This document shows, piece after piece, positions 47,073 through 47,521 of a stretch of 47,521 nt of DNA (its first letter is position 1; every line of letters begins with the position of its first letter). The notes beneath the pieces were generated by a model. The model made no database searches. It was not told the DNA's origin and worked only from the letters and a program-made list of their open reading frames with translations. The stretch comes from Candidatus Thioglobus sp. (lineage in GTDB: Bacteria > Pseudomonadota > Gammaproteobacteria > PS1 > Pseudothioglobaceae). The position numbers were made by a program, and so were the translations under genes. The DNA is taken from assembly GCA_029936515.1 (NCBI GenBank), contig JAPYSK010000005.1, positions 1 through 47,521 on the forward strand, in the 5' to 3' direction.

Positions 47073-47521
47073 ATGAGCAGTAAATTCTCTACAAATGTCC
47101 TTGCAGCCATAATATCAGCTTTTAGCTTCTCGCTTGCAGCAGCAGCTGTTCCAACCTTTTACAAAGTAGGAGGTAGCGTTTTCTTGTTGCTTGGTGTGCG
47201 CTATATTTTCACCCTATCCTTGTCGAGCGTTTTAGATAAGTCACCCAAAAAACAAAGAACTAAGGAAGCTCACATAAGGTTAGTGTTAATTAGTATTTTT
47301 CAAGCAATATTTGTTGGTTCATACATGTATTCCATCAAACTGATTCCTTTGAGTTTGGCAGTGGTGGTAATTTATACGTTTCCAATCATTACTTTTTTTG
47401 CTAATTCTTTGATCAAGAGTAGGTCAATTGACCTACTATCAGTTGCGGCATTGCTTGTCTCTTTAATAGGTATTTGGGTTCTAGTGCATGGTGATTCAAG
47501 TGAGTGGAATTTGTGGGGTGT
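47073..47521 (+). CDS. EamA/DMT-family transporter (3' end outside window)
   Basis: A partial gene with 149 codons open from the ATG at 47073 to the window end. The translation is hydrophobic, with about four or five membrane segments. It includes AAIISAFSFSLAAAAVPTFYK at the start and YSIKLIPLSLAVVVIYTFPI, a phrase typical of the EamA repeat of drug/metabolite transporters. Such ten-helix proteins export amino acids, metabolites or drugs; the substrate is not readable. It has its own promoter 35-65 bases upstream. Confidence 0.8.
   Translation, partial: MSSKFSTNVLAAIISAFSFSLAAAAVPTFYKVGGSVFLLLGVRYIFTLSLSSVLDKSPKKQRTKEAHIRLVLISIFQAIFVGSYMYSIKLIPLSLAVVVIYTFPIITFFANSLIKSRSIDLLSVAALLVSLIGIWVLVHGDSSEWNLWG

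Overview
The window is AT-rich chromosomal DNA from a bacterium, almost certainly a gammaproteobacterium with a compact genome. Genes are tightly packed, many overlap by 1 to 22 bases, and no gene-free gap reaches 300 bases. The gene orders tig-clpP-clpX-lon, pabC-mltG-tmk-holB and nuoA-N, together with dsbC, hemW, rdgB, yhdP and tldD, fit Gammaproteobacteria. Strong AT bias, a split YeeE/TusA sulfur-transport cassette and a PyrK-like subunit bring marine sulfur-oxidiser relatives (SUP05/Thioglobus type) to mind. That placement is my inference and rests on no database comparison. I see no rRNA, tRNA, insertion sequence, phage gene or CRISPR array.

Layout. 1-3613 is an accessory metabolic block: a TauE/SafE permease (minus strand, cut by the window edge), divergent from a GMC oxidoreductase and an enolase-superfamily (MR/MLE) enzyme. 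3715-10556 is a proteostasis run: tig, clpP, clpX, hflX, lon. 10568-12545 (minus) holds rsmB and dsbC. 12625-14061 is pepA. 14192-20199 is one dense probable operon: pabC, mltG, tmk, holB, hemL, a LOG-family gene and a HAD phosphatase. 20266-21393 (minus) is a TusA-like protein with two half-size YeeE/YedE membrane proteins, behind a long perfect palindrome. 21578-22243 (minus) is rpiA. Then come rdgB and hemW, a DUF4396-like membrane protein, and the overlapping set argB, a PyrK-like gene and a yggS-type gene. A short asparaginase-domain gene follows, then a membrane-anchored cytochrome c (minus), a YhdP/AsmA-like protein and tldD. 32069-46241 is the full fourteen-gene NADH:quinone oxidoreductase (complex I) operon. 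The window ends with a glycerophosphodiester phosphodiesterase and the start of an EamA/DMT-type transporter.

How it works together. Trigger factor, ClpXP, Lon and the ribosome-rescue GTPase HflX cover folding and protein turnover. pabC to holB are folate, cell-wall, dTTP and replication functions, with hemL starting tetrapyrrole synthesis. Complex I supplies proton-motive force from NADH, and the cytochrome c and sulfur cassette point to further respiratory and sulfur chemistry elsewhere in the genome. Several start codons were moved from the longest possible frame to a better-supported site: rsmB, pepA, pabC, mltG, hemL, rdgB, the cytochrome c, nuoG and nuoH. The window is mostly ordinary core genome. 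The parts most worth a second look are the palindrome in front of the YeeE/TusA cassette, the first 3.6 kb accessory block, the orphan PyrK-like gene and the single-domain asparaginase.
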